Positions 1-6,873 of a stretch of 9,031 bases of DNA are shown here, piece after piece. A model generated the notes under the pieces. The model was not told the DNA's origin, did not search any database, and saw only the letters and a program-made list of their open reading frames with translations. Made by a program: the position numbers and the translations under genes. Positions within the stretch are counted from its first letter, which is position 1. Each line of letters opens with the position of its first letter. The stretch comes from Pseudomonadota bacterium (GTDB lineage: Bacteria; Pseudomonadota; Alphaproteobacteria; Micropepsales; Micropepsaceae), in NCBI GenBank assembly GCA_021817355.1, contig JAKAVI010000120.1, positions 1 to 9,031 of the forward strand, in the 5' to 3' direction.

Positions 1-119
1 GTGGGAAAATAGGCCCAGTGATCGATTTCGCGCACAATGGTACGGGCATCGCCCCGTGCCGCCAGTCGCTCGCACAGGTCGCGGCTTGCTGCTTTTTGCA
101 GTTCGCGATCCGACTGCAT
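1..119 (-). CDS. RraB-like ribonuclease E inhibitor family protein, 5' part only
   Basis: This is the N-terminal 39 codons of a minus-strand gene that runs off the left edge of the window. The start is the ATG at 119-117, with GGAG about 8 bases upstream on the minus strand. The frame stays open to the edge. The translated piece begins MQSDRELQKAASRDL, is mostly helical and charged, and ends in IDHWAYFP. An amphipathic N-terminal helix followed by a 'D/E-H-[WF]-AYFP' strand is what I associate with the RraB (regulator of ribonuclease activity B) family, small cytoplasmic acidic proteins that in E. coli bind RNase E and slow mRNA decay. The family assignment rests on one short motif and general shape, because most of the protein is missing. 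The gene lies downstream of uvrB on the same strand, across a 231-base gap, so a shared transcript is possible but not shown. Confidence 0.6.
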   Translation of the reverse strand, partial: MQSDRELQKAASRDLCERLAARGDARTIVREIDHWAYFP

Positions 120-224
120 CAAACCCGCTCCATATCAATCTGATCCGCGCGATTCGCGTGGAAGCCCCACAATGGGGATGTTCGATGACAGGTGCAATGC
201 GCTTTCGCGGTGAACAGAGGTCTT

Positions 225-287
225 GGTAAGTGCACGCTATATGTAGCGCTTGGTGTGTCTTACCCTGGCAGAATTGGTGTTGCAGGG
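225..287. repeat. Nested inverted repeats in the uvrB/RraB-like intergenic gap
   Basis: The gap at 120-350 has no convincing gene, but 225-287 is rich in pairing sequence. GGTAAG (225-230) pairs with CTTACC (259-264) and encloses CGCTA (235-239), a TATG loop, and TAGCG (244-248). Next to it CCCTG (263-267) can pair with CAGGG (283-287), which competes with the first stem. TTGGTGT also occurs twice as a direct repeat, at 250-256 and 274-280. A short CCCCA/TGGGG hairpin (165-177) and a TAACC/GGTTA pair (310-314, 343-347) lie elsewhere in the gap. No clear T-run follows any of these on the minus strand, so an intrinsic terminator for uvrB is not evident. The structure could be a leader element of the RraB-like gene, a regulator site, or chance. 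Confidence 0.35.
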
Positions 288-350
288 AGGATAGGCACCG
301 TAGAGTAGCTAACCTCTTCAGCCTCGCGCCAGCGGCCGGCATGGTTAAAT

Positions 351-2738
351 TCAGCGTGCGCGGCTGCCAAAGGTTTTCGGCTGATTTGGCCGTCCTGGGC
401 GCTTGGCTATCCTGCGCCTGGCCTTGGGCTTGCCATCACCTGTCTCAAGGGCCCTGCTTTCCGCATCTTCGACCGCGCTTTGGCGGGCAAAGGGATCGTC
501 GGCAACGGCAAGTTCGACCGCCTGCAGGCGTTTGATTTCATCGCGCAGCCGCGCGGCCGTCTCGAATTCGAGGTCGGCCGCGGCCTCACGCATCTTGCGT
601 TCCAGATCGCCAATATGGGCGCGCAGATTGTGGCCAATGAACGCGCCATCCTCGGCGCTGACACCGGCATCGACCGTGACATGGTCCCGCTCATACATCG
701 AGCCCATGATGTCGGCGATCTTCTTCTTGATGCTGGCGGGCGTAATGCCGTGTTCGGCGTTGAACTTCATTTGCTTGGCCCGGCGCCGGTCGGTTTCGGC
801 CATGGCCCGTGCCATTGAGCCGGTGATGGTGTCGGCATAGAGGATCACTTTGCCGTCGACATTGCGCGCCGCCCGGCCAATGGTCTGGATCAATGCGGTT
901 TCGCTGCGCAGAAAGCCTTCCTTGTCAGCGTCGAGGATGGCGACGAGGGCGCATTCGGGAATGTCGAGACCCTCACGCAGCAGATTGATGCCGATGAGGA
1001 CGTCGAACGCACCCAGCCGCAGGTCGCGGATGATCTCGATCCGCTCCAAGGTCTCGACGTCGGAGTGCATGTAGCGCACGCGTATGCCCTGTTCGTGCAT
1101 GTATTCGGTGAGGTCCTCCGCCATTTTCTTGGTCAAGGTGGTGACGAGGGTGCGATACCCCTTTGCGGCGGCGATGTGGCATTCGGCGATGAGATCATCG
1201 ACCTGGGTCTCGACCGGACGTACCTCGACGGGAGGATCGATGAGACCGGTTGGCCGGATCACCTGTTCGACGAACACCCCGCCGGTACGATCCAGTTCAA
1301 AAGGCCCAGGTGTGGCCGAGACATAGACCGTCTGCGGGCGCATCGCATCCCATTCCTCGAATTTGAGCGGGCGATTGTCGATGCACGACGGCAGACGGAA
1401 GCCATACTCTGAAAGCGTGAATTTGCGTCGGTAATCACCCCGGTACATGGCGCCGATCTGCGGCACGCTGACATGACTTTCGTCACAGAAGACGAGGGCG
1501 TCATCGGGCAGATATTCGAACAGGGTCGGTGGCGGCTCGCCGGGTTTGCGTCCGGTGAGCCAGCGCGAATAGTTCTCGATACCGGCGCACGAGCCGGTGG
1601 CTTCGATCATTTCAAGATCAAACTGGGTGCGCTGTTCCAGGCGCTGGGCTTCCAGGAGCTTACCCTCGGCACGAAACTGCGCCAGTCGTTCGATGAGTTC
1701 CTGCTTGATGCCCTTGATGGCCTGGGCCAGGGTCGGACGGGGCGTGACATAGTGGGAGTTCGCGTAAATCTTGATGTTCTCGAGCGTGCCAGCTTTTTTG
1801 CCGGTCAAAGGGTCGAATTCAGCGATGGATTCCACCTCGTCACCGAACAGTTCGATGCGCCAGGCGCGATCTTCATAATGCGCCGGGAAGAGATCGATGG
1901 TATCGCCGCGGACGCGAAAGCTGCCGCGCACAAAATTGTCGTCATTGCGTCGGTACTGAAGCGCGGAAAGCTCGCGCATCAGGGCGCCGCGATCAACGCG
2001 CTTGCCCTGGCTGACGGTGAGCGCGGTGCCGGAGTAGGTTTCCACCGAGCCAATGCCGTATATGCAGGAAACTGAAGCGACGATAATGACATCATCGCGC
2101 TCGAGGATCGCGCGCGTTGCCGAATGGCGCATGCGGTCGATCTCTTCGTTGATCGAGGAATCCTTCTCGATATAGGTGTCGGTACGAGGGATGTAGGCCT
2201 CAGGCTGGTAGTAATCGTAATAGGAGACGAAATACTCAACGGCATTTTCGGGAAAGAAGGATTTGAATTCGGCGTAGAGCTGGGCGGCGAGCGTCTTGTT
2301 GTGTGCGAGGATCAAGGCCGGCCGCTGCAGGGTCTCGATCACCTTGGCCATGGTAAAGGTCTTGCCCGAACCTGTGACCCCGAGCAGGACCTGATCGCGC
2401 TCAAGGGCCTTGGTGCCCTTGACGAGTTCGCCGATGGCCTGAGGCTGATCGCCGGCCGGTTCGTATTCGCTAACCAGCTTGAACCTCTTGCCGCCTTCGC
2501 TCTTTTGCGGCCGGGACGGGCGATGGGGCACAAAGCCGGCAATTTCGGCGCCGCTTGCGCCATGAAGCGGCAGCTGGCCGATGCCCTCGGGCTGGGTGGG
2601 GTCAAAGGCGCCAGCCTCTGCAGGCAGTGACGCCCTGGCCCCATCGCATGGGTTCTTTTGAGGTCCGGCCTTTGCCCGCTCGGGCTTGGACGTCCTGCTG
2701 CGCAGGGGACGGGGAACCTCGCCGTTATTGTGTGCCAT
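351..2738 (-). CDS. uvrB: UvrABC excinuclease subunit B
   Basis: UvrB is the central subunit of bacterial nucleotide excision repair. It is delivered to damaged DNA by UvrA, verifies the lesion with its helicase-like ATPase, and then recruits UvrC for the incisions. Numbering from the ATG at 2738 (795 aa), the family start ([18 protein letters not shown]) begins near residue 85. Walker A GVTGSGKT is at about 120-127, the damage-probing beta-hairpin with [11 protein letters not shown] at about 174-184, the Walker B-like DESH at about 419-422, the motif VI region [13 protein letters not shown] at about 618-630, and a C-terminal UVR domain (contact with UvrC) at about 706-741. A basic tail rich in R, K and P follows. 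The roughly 84-residue N-terminal extension exceeds that of E. coli UvrB and ends in [13 protein letters not shown], a stretch typical of alphaproteobacterial UvrB. The start is uncertain: the reading frame is also open to an ATG at 2771 and a TTG at 2798. I chose 2738 because AAGG lies just upstream. I saw no GAAC-N7-GAAC or GTTC-N7-GTTC LexA-type site in the upstream gap. Confidence 0.97.
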   Translation of the reverse strand: MAHNNGEVPRPLRSRTSKPERAKAGPQKNPCDGARASLPAEAGAFDPTQPEGIGQLPLHGASGAEIAGFVPHRPSRPQKSEGGKRFKLVSEYEPAGDQPQAIGELVKGTKALERDQVLLGVTGSGKTFTMAKVIETLQRPALILAHNKTLAAQLYAEFKSFFPENAVEYFVSYYDYYQPEAYIPRTDTYIEKDSSINEEIDRMRHSATRAILERDDVIIVASVSCIYGIGSVETYSGTALTVSQGKRVDRGALMRELSALQYRRNDDNFVRGSFRVRGDTIDLFPAHYEDRAWRIELFGDEVESIAEFDPLTGKKAGTLENIKIYANSHYVTPRPTLAQAIKGIKQELIERLAQFRAEGKLLEAQRLEQRTQFDLEMIEATGSCAGIENYSRWLTGRKPGEPPPTLFEYLPDDALVFCDESHVSVPQIGAMYRGDYRRKFTLSEYGFRLPSCIDNRPLKFEEWDAMRPQTVYVSATPGPFELDRTGGVFVEQVIRPTGLIDPPVEVRPVETQVDDLIAECHIAAAKGYRTLVTTLTKKMAEDLTEYMHEQGIRVRYMHSDVETLERIEIIRDLRLGAFDVLIGINLLREGLDIPECALVAILDADKEGFLRSETALIQTIGRAARNVDGKVILYADTITGSMARAMAETDRRRAKQMKFNAEHGITPASIKKKIADIMGSMYERDHVTVDAGVSAEDGAFIGHNLRAHIGDLERKMREAAADLEFETAARLRDEIKRLQAVELAVADDPFARQSAVEDAESRALETGDGKPKARRRIAKRPGRPNQPKTFGSRAR

Positions 2739-2821
2739 CGCCCTTACAGTCGCGTGCGTGAAGCTGCGCATAGAAGCGAGGGCGAGAACCTCTGGCAAGC
2801 CTCACCCGACCGTTGGCGCGG

Positions 2822-2850
2822 ATATTGTTGCGGGCGGCGTTTGCGGCCAA
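2822..2850 (-). promoter_or_regulatory. Weak sigma-70-like promoter candidate for uvrB
   Basis: Read on the minus strand, TTGGCC (2850-2845) is followed after exactly 17 bases by CAATAT (2827-2822), which would place a transcription start about 75 bases upstream of the chosen uvrB ATG. The -35 matches consensus at 4 of 6 bases and the -10 only at 3 of 6, so this is a weak candidate found by eye. A near-palindrome GGAAAGCGTTCC lies further upstream. Apart from these and the hairpin at 2948-2974, I see nothing gene-like in the 295 bases from 2739 to 3033. Frames open there lack a convincing start or codon pattern. Confidence 0.2.
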
Positions 2851-2947
2851 GCCATGGTTGCGGTGATCAAGGCCCCGGTCCGGAACGCTTTCCTTGCAAG
2901 CATTGTGGGGCGAGGAGGAGGGCGCGTGCCGCGCATCCGGCGGGCAA

Positions 2948-2974
2948 ACGAGGGGCATCACCAACACCCCTCGT
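2948..2974 (-). terminator. Hairpin, possible terminator of the small gene at 3034-3351
   Basis: ACGAGGGG (2948-2955) and CCCCTCGT (2967-2974) form a perfect 8-base-pair stem with an 11-base loop. It lies about 60 bases past the stop codon of the small minus-strand gene and upstream of uvrB. On the minus strand the stem is followed by only two further T residues (TTGCC), so termination by a U-tract would be weak. The hairpin may work with Rho or protect a 3' end instead. Confidence 0.4.
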
Positions 2975-3033
2975 GATCACACTTGCGGGTTTGGGAGGGA
3001 CTTGCGGTGTCCGTCCAAGACCTGGCGCGGTGG

Positions 3034-3351
3034 CTAATGCTCCGGCTGGGCACGCCAGGCGGCGAGCGGCGTGAGGCCCGGGCGCAAGGCTTCCAGCGTG
3101 GCCGCGCGCTTGGTCTGGGGCCGCTCGTAGATCAGGCTGGCGCCCTTCCACACCTCAATGCGCCGTGTTCCCTGCGGACGCATGGCATGGGCGAGGATGC
3201 AGGCCTTTTTGTCCGAGGCACAGGGAACCGAATGCGAGGCCAGAAGGTGTCCGGTGCCGTCGACATAGCAGATGTCGTAGGCAACCGGTGGTTCGCTCAG
3301 CGTTTGTGGCATCGCCTGGGCCCTTTGCAGTGTCAGGTCTACCATTGTCAT
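3034..3351 (-). CDS. Small hypothetical protein, about 105 aa
   Basis: I do not recognise a named function. The start is the ATG at 3351, chosen because AAGGAG lies 7 to 8 bases upstream on the minus strand. The longer open frame to 3402 has no such site. The product has a flexible N-terminus, then a compact region at about residues 24-78 with the pattern YDICYVDGTGH, an Ala-rich stretch with Asp-Lys-Lys, and IEVWKGASLIYERP. That order (strand with Tyr/Asp/Gly, helix, then 'W-x-G-x-x-L-I' strand) resembles small alphaproteobacterial proteins of unknown role that I know only as a pattern. The C-terminus is basic and Pro-containing. There is no signal peptide or membrane segment, so it is probably cytoplasmic. 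It stands alone, divergent from the membrane protein at 3653 and followed by a hairpin. The strong ribosome site and the coherent sequence support a real gene. Confidence 0.72.
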   Translation of the reverse strand: MTMVDLTLQRAQAMPQTLSEPPVAYDICYVDGTGHLLASHSVPCASDKKACILAHAMRPQGTRRIEVWKGASLIYERPQTKRAATLEALRPGLTPLAAWRAQPEH

Positions 3352-3434
3352 CGCGTGTCTCCTTGCGGTGGGAAGTTGGCCTTCCCGATCCAGATGCCCC
3401 AATTTTGCCCCGGCGCTGCACGGTCGAAGGGGGC

Positions 3435-3469
3435 AATGCCCAGATCATCGTCCCGTTCCTCAATGTCAA
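3435..3469 (-). promoter_or_regulatory. Promoter candidate for the small gene (TTGACA and an ECF-like GGAAC box)
   Basis: On the minus strand a perfect -35 hexamer TTGACA (3469-3464) lies about 115 bases upstream of the small gene's ATG, but the sequence 16-18 bases further on is a poor -10. Overlapping this stretch is GGAAC (3459-3455), then 16 bases, then CATT (3438-3435). That is one mismatch from the GGAAC-N16/17-CGTT pattern known for the alphaproteobacterial general stress sigma factor EcfG. Either reading is a by-eye candidate without experimental support. Confidence 0.28.
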
Positions 3470-3559
3470 TAAATCATGGCAGCATGACAGCCACACGATG
3501 GATTGATTAAGTCTTTGCAGGAATAGGGGGATTTTGGGTGGTGGGGCGGGCTTGCGCAC

Positions 3560-3586
3560 CGCCGGCGCGGGACTGGTGGGCCGGCG
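3560..3586. repeat. GC-rich inverted repeat in the divergent intergenic region 3352-3652
   Basis: The 301 bases between the small minus-strand gene and the plus-strand membrane protein hold no gene I can support. They contain the promoter candidate at 3435-3469, a local AT-richer patch around 3461-3510, and this hairpin. CGCCGGC (3560-3566) pairs with GCCGGCG (3580-3586) across a 13-base loop. It lies 66 bases before the ATG of the membrane protein, so it would be in its 5' leader if transcription starts in the AT-richer patch. No T-run follows it. A structured leader or a residual terminator are both possible. Confidence 0.4.
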
Positions 3587-3652
3587 CAGTTGAAAGCCTG
3601 CCGCCCTATGCCCACATTTGGTCACAAGGGCAGATGGAGGGAGAACAGTGAC

Positions 3653-4015
3653 ATGAGCCAGCTACCTCAAAATGACGGCGCATATGATGCTGCGATGCGC
3701 CAGGACAGCGCGCGTACGGTAGCGATCATCGTCTATCTGCTTTACCTCGCAGCGCTGGTGAATGGCCTGACCGCGATCATCGGTGTCGTGCTGGCCTATG
3801 CCAAGCGCGATGATGCCCGTGGCTCCGTCTATGAGAGCCACTTCGCCAATGCGATCGAGCTGTTTTGGATCTTTCTCGTCGGCATGGTGATCGTTGTGCC
3901 GCTTTGCTTTATCGGCATTGGCTTCATTCTGTGGGGACTTCTCTATCTCTATGTGATTTTCCGCACGGTCAAAGGCCTGTTGCGCGCGAGCGAAGGCAGC
4001 CCCTTCTTCTATTGA
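3653..4015 (+). CDS. Small integral membrane protein, DUF4870/Tic20-like
   Basis: The product is 120 aa from the ATG at 3653, which follows a GGAGGGAG ribosome site at 3636-3643. The frame is open further upstream to 3590 without a comparable site. A polar N-terminus of about 20 residues precedes a first hydrophobic segment at about 23-49. The loop AKRDDARGSVYESHF comes next, then a long hydrophobic stretch at about 69-103 that can form two tightly turned helices. The C-terminus (RTVKGLLRASEGSPFFY) is short and basic then aromatic. The 'Y-x-S-H-F' loop before the second helix and the 'R-x-V-K/R-G-L' end are typical of small bacterial DUF4870/Tic20-type membrane proteins, whose role is unknown. 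It probably sits in the inner membrane. Its last 7 bases overlap the end of the convergent binding-protein gene. No partner is evident on its own strand. Confidence 0.85.
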   Translation: MSQLPQNDGAYDAAMRQDSARTVAIIVYLLYLAALVNGLTAIIGVVLAYAKRDDARGSVYESHFANAIELFWIFLVGMVIVVPLCFIGIGFILWGLLYLYVIFRTVKGLLRASEGSPFFY

Positions 4016-5226
4016 ACGGGCCGGGATGGCTGCAGGCGTGGGGTCAGCGCGTGCAGTGGACCGATCATGCGCCAGCGCCGGTTTTCGATCTCGGCAAGCC
4101 AGCCACTGTGCAAGCCAAGATGATCGGTGGCAGAAAATTTGGCGACCGGTCCGCCGAGAATAGCATCATGCCAAGGCGGGAGAGCCTCCAGCACATCGGC
4201 AAAATGCAGCGGCGTGGGATTTATGCCCGTGCGTGCGAGCGCGACAGCAAATAATTTGGCATCGAGATAGGCCTGCAGGGCTTCTGGAGTGGCAACCGCA
4301 TGGAAGCGTCGTGCGTAGCGATGCGCCCAGGCGGCAATTTGCGGGGCATCGCCGTTCGGATAGGGGATCGGTGTGGCGGCAAAGGCGTAGAGCCCGTCGG
4401 CATCACGTCCGCCAATCGTTGCTGCTTCCGGCATATAGCAGGCGGGACAGAAAAATACCGGATGCCAGAAGGCACGATGGGCCTCGTTAAGGGCGAGCAT
4501 GGCTTCCTGCGGCACGCTGCCCAGAACGACCAGTTCTGCCCCGGACCGGCGCAATTTCAGCAAGGATGCGCGCAGATCGCTGCTGCCTTCCCTGTAAGGC
4601 ACGGCGCCCACCAAGGGCTGACCACGCCGTGCCAATTCGCGGCTTACCCCTGCAAGTACGGCCTGGCCGAGCGAATCTTCACTGTACAAAACGCCAACCT
4701 TTAGATCCCCGCGCTCGTTGAGCAGCGCCTTGAGCCCGATTTCGGCCTGTGCTGCGACCGGTACTTCGAGGGAAAAGACCAGACGGCGCTGACGGGTGTA
4801 GTCAGCATGTGCGGGCACGAAGGCAAAGAGGTCCAAGATGCCATGATCAAGGATCAGCGGCATGCTGGCGACGACCGGTGGCGTGCCATTGGGGCACAGA
4901 AGCGCGAAAATGCCATGGCGGATCAGTGCCTGCGCGGCCGTCCGGGCCTTTTGCGCGCTGAAGGCGCTATCCTTGACGAGAAGCACGATCTTGCGGCCGT
5001 TCACCCCGCCCTTGGCGTTGATCTCGCTGAAAGCAAGCTTGAGGCCATTCTCTATGGCCCGGCCCTGGGCAGCGAGCGGGCCCGTGAGGTCGAGGATAGT
5101 TCCAATGTCGATGTGTGTGCGGTGGACGCCGGGCGCTGGCACCACCGCGAGCCTTGAGGCCTGCGCGCACGGTTGTGCAAGCATGGCGCTGGCGATAATC
5201 GCCAGCGCCAGGGGCAAACGCCTCAT
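4009..5226 (-). CDS. Periplasmic substrate-binding protein, branched-chain amino acid (Leu/Ile/Val-binding) type
   Basis: The product is 405 aa and belongs to the type I periplasmic binding fold (Peripla_BP_6/LivJ-like). A signal peptide (MRRLPLALAIIASAMLAQ) ends with likely cleavage after AQA at residue 23. The Cys at 20 follows Pro and is not a convincing lipobox. The mature part has the family's opening IDIGTILDLTGPLAAQGR at about 39-56, then NGLKLAFSEINAKGGVNGRKI at about 60-80. The second lobe has VGVLYSEDSLGQAVLAG and the 'AELVVLGS' strand. Known members bind amino acids, amides, urea or aromatic acids for an ABC importer, and some act as sensors. No permease or ATPase gene is in the window, so it is an orphan here. 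The ATG overlaps the stop of the upstream GST gene (ATGA, 5223-5226), which suggests translational coupling and one operon. The ligand cannot be told from sequence alone. Confidence 0.9.
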   Translation of the reverse strand: MRRLPLALAIIASAMLAQPCAQASRLAVVPAPGVHRTHIDIGTILDLTGPLAAQGRAIENGLKLAFSEINAKGGVNGRKIVLLVKDSAFSAQKARTAAQALIRHGIFALLCPNGTPPVVASMPLILDHGILDLFAFVPAHADYTRQRRLVFSLEVPVAAQAEIGLKALLNERGDLKVGVLYSEDSLGQAVLAGVSRELARRGQPLVGAVPYREGSSDLRASLLKLRRSGAELVVLGSVPQEAMLALNEAHRAFWHPVFFCPACYMPEAATIGGRDADGLYAFAATPIPYPNGDAPQIAAWAHRYARRFHAVATPEALQAYLDAKLFAVALARTGINPTPLHFADVLEALPPWHDAILGGPVAKFSATDHLGLHSGWLAEIENRRWRMIGPLHALTPRLQPSRPVQ

Positions 5227-5837
5227 GCTTTCGCCGAGGGGCGGGCGCCAATGCGGCTAAACCAAGCGCCCAGATTCTTGAATTCCGGATTGAGCGGCTG
5301 ACCGACATGGTTGCCAAAATCCACGAAGCAATAAAGCAGGATGTCGGCAAGCGAGATGTACGCGCCGCAGACGAACTGGCGACCATCGCTGATCTGGCCA
5401 TCGAGCCATTTCAGGCGGTCTTGGGCCATCGCCTTCAGGCCGTTGGCGGCTTCCGGGGCGGTGAAGATGCGATGCTTGAAAAGTTCAAGGCCCTGGCTGA
5501 AGCGAAAGCCATTGGCCATCGGTTCGCAGATGTTGAGATCAATGCGCCGTGTCCACATGCGGGTCTGTGCCCGCTCTTCGGCCGTGCGGCCGATCAGCGA
5601 CGGATCGGGAAATTTTTCTTCCAGATATTCGCAGATCACCGTGATTTCCGAGATGAACTCACCCTTATCGGTTTCCAGGCAGGGCATCTGGCCGGCGGGA
5701 TTGCGCTTTAGGTGTGGGTCCTGCCGGTTCTCCCCTTTCATGAGGTCGACTTCTTGCGTGGGCACGCTAATGCCTTTTTCCGCAATGAACATGCACACGA
5801 CTTTGGGGTTGGGTCCGACGGAGTTGTACAGCTTCAT
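5223..5837 (-). CDS. Glutathione S-transferase family protein
   Basis: The product is 204 aa from the ATG at 5837, chosen because AGGAAGG lies about 10 bases upstream on the minus strand and because the family's first strand (MKLYNSVGPNPKVV) starts there. The frame is open to 5900. The N-terminal thioredoxin-like domain (about 1-78) holds the conserved NPAGQMPCLE with cis-Pro at 52, then ISEITVICEYLEEKFP. The helical C-terminal domain (about 88-204) has the SLADILLYCF segment matching the N-capping box and core helix. Such enzymes conjugate or reduce electrophiles with glutathione, or isomerise them, in the cytoplasm. The usual G-site Glu/Gln-Ser pair reads Glu64-Ile65, so the Ser that normally contacts the gamma-glutamyl group is absent, although Thr66 is next. 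It is the first gene of a pair with the binding protein and is divergent from the nitrilase. The substrate is unknown. Confidence 0.92.
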   Translation of the reverse strand: MKLYNSVGPNPKVVCMFIAEKGISVPTQEVDLMKGENRQDPHLKRNPAGQMPCLETDKGEFISEITVICEYLEEKFPDPSLIGRTAEERAQTRMWTRRIDLNICEPMANGFRFSQGLELFKHRIFTAPEAANGLKAMAQDRLKWLDGQISDGRQFVCGAYISLADILLYCFVDFGNHVGQPLNPEFKNLGAWFSRIGARPSAKA

Positions 5838-5923
5838 GTTGGCGTGTCCTTCCTGGATATGCGATCTTGTGAGCCTATGAAGACGCGACGCCTTCGTCAA
5901 AGGGTGTGATTTGGGAGCGTGCG
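5838..5923. promoter_or_regulatory. Shared 86-base divergent regulatory region (GST pair / nitrilase)
   Basis: The GST and nitrilase start codons face away from each other with 86 bases between them, so promoters for both sides probably lie here and may overlap. The region holds the two ribosome sites (AGGAAGG toward GST, GGGAG at 5913-5917 toward the nitrilase). I could not pick out a convincing -35/-10 pair or operator repeat on either strand, so the call rests on gene arrangement alone. Confidence 0.4.
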
Positions 5924-6853
5924 ATGGCCGAGAGGGTATTGGGGGTCAGTGTCGTTCAAGCCGGATCGGTGGCATTTGACACAGCAGCAACCCTTGACAA
6001 ATTTGAGCAGTTCGCAGTGGAAGCCGCGCAAAACTCCCGCTTTGCGGTTTTTCCGGAAGCCTTTGTCGGCGGCTATCCAAAGGGACTGGACTTTGGTGCC
6101 CGTGTCGGGACGCGCAGCGAGGCTGGGCGCGACTGGTTTGCACGCTATTATGACAGTGCAGTGCGCCTCGATGGTCCTCAGGTTGAAAGAATGTGCAAAC
6201 TGGCCAGGTCCCTGGCGCTGGCCTTAGTGGTTGGCGTCATCGAGCAGGCCCAGGGCACGCTTTACTGCACGGCCCTGTTTATTGCGGAGGATGGCCGGCT
6301 GGTGAACATACACCGCAAACTCATGCCGACGGCGTTGGAACGGCTGATCTGGGGCATGGGTGATGGCGCCACGACGCAGGTGGTCGATATGGCCGGGGCG
6401 CGCGTGGGCGCGGCGATCTGCTGGGAGAATTACATGCCCCTCTATCGTACCTGGCTCTATGCGCAGGGGGTAGAGCTTTACTGCGCGCCAACCGTCGATG
6501 ACCGTCCGCAATGGCAGGCAAGCATGCGCCACACCGCCTATGAGGGACGCTGCCTCGTGCTCTCGGCATGTCAGTACGCAACCGATGCCGACTATCCGCC
6601 GGATTATCCGGTCAGAGGTGGCGCGGACGCGCTGATCAAGGGGGGCAGCCTCATCGTGTCACCCTTCGGCGAGGTTTTGGCAGGTCCGCTCGGGGACCAG
6701 GAAGGCGTGCTGACGGCTGAACTGGAGTTGCGGCAGATCGTGCGTGGCAAATTCGATCTTGACGTTACCGGGCACTACGGACGGCCGGACGTCTTTGACC
6801 TCAGGGTTAATACGGCGCCGTCACTTTGTGTTGAAGCCGCAACCCAGTCGTAA
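5924..6853 (+). CDS. Nitrilase-family carbon-nitrogen hydrolase
   Basis: The product is 309 aa. The ATG at 5924 follows GGGAG by 6 bases. A GTG at 5906 is in frame but adds only six residues and lacks a ribosome site. The family's catalytic residues are present in order: Glu45 in FAVFPEAFVGGYPKG, Lys132 in HRKLMPTALERLIWG with a second Glu at 139, and the nucleophile Cys166 in GAAICWENYMPLYR. The CWENYMP context and the HRKLMPT...E..IWG stretch are typical of true nitrilases (nitrile to carboxylic acid plus ammonia) rather than of amidases or biotinidase-like branches, and 309 aa fits that branch. The C-terminal part has the expected core strands, including GGSLIVSPFGEVLAGPL. Enzymes of this kind act in the cytoplasm and often form spirals or oligomers. 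Its substrate (aliphatic, aromatic or arylaceto-nitrile, or cyanide) cannot be told from this. A hairpin follows 20 bases after the stop. Confidence 0.93.
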   Translation: MAERVLGVSVVQAGSVAFDTAATLDKFEQFAVEAAQNSRFAVFPEAFVGGYPKGLDFGARVGTRSEAGRDWFARYYDSAVRLDGPQVERMCKLARSLALALVVGVIEQAQGTLYCTALFIAEDGRLVNIHRKLMPTALERLIWGMGDGATTQVVDMAGARVGAAICWENYMPLYRTWLYAQGVELYCAPTVDDRPQWQASMRHTAYEGRCLVLSACQYATDADYPPDYPVRGGADALIKGGSLIVSPFGEVLAGPLGDQEGVLTAELELRQIVRGKFDLDVTGHYGRPDVFDLRVNTAPSLCVEAATQS

Positions 6854-6873
6854 TCGTTGCCTGTTATGGTCCA

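Noticed and set aside
230..535. Plus-strand open frame of 101 codons at the uvrB 3' end
   Set aside because: Half lies antisense to uvrB, the rest is low-complexity Trp/Cys/Arg-rich sequence, and no ribosome site is seen.
1473..2075. Plus-strand open frame of 200 codons opposite uvrB
   Set aside because: It is antisense to the conserved core of uvrB, has no ribosome site, and its composition is what the complementary frame of a GC-rich gene gives.
2739..2900. LexA/SOS box upstream of uvrB
   Set aside because: Single GAAC and GTTC words occur, but none is paired at the 7-base spacing expected in Alphaproteobacteria.
2686..2976. Plus-strand open frame of 96 codons upstream of uvrB
   Set aside because: It starts inside uvrB on the opposite strand, has no ribosome site, and its codon use is not convincing.
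3155..3625. Minus-strand open frame of 156 codons around the small gene and divergent region
   Set aside because: It overlaps the better-supported gene at 3034-3351 in another frame, has no ribosome site, and its sequence looks like random Pro/Arg-rich translation.
5148..5226. Lipoprotein signal (Cys20) in the binding protein
   Set aside because: The residues before Cys are A-Q-P, which do not fit a lipobox; an ordinary signal peptide cut after AQA fits better.
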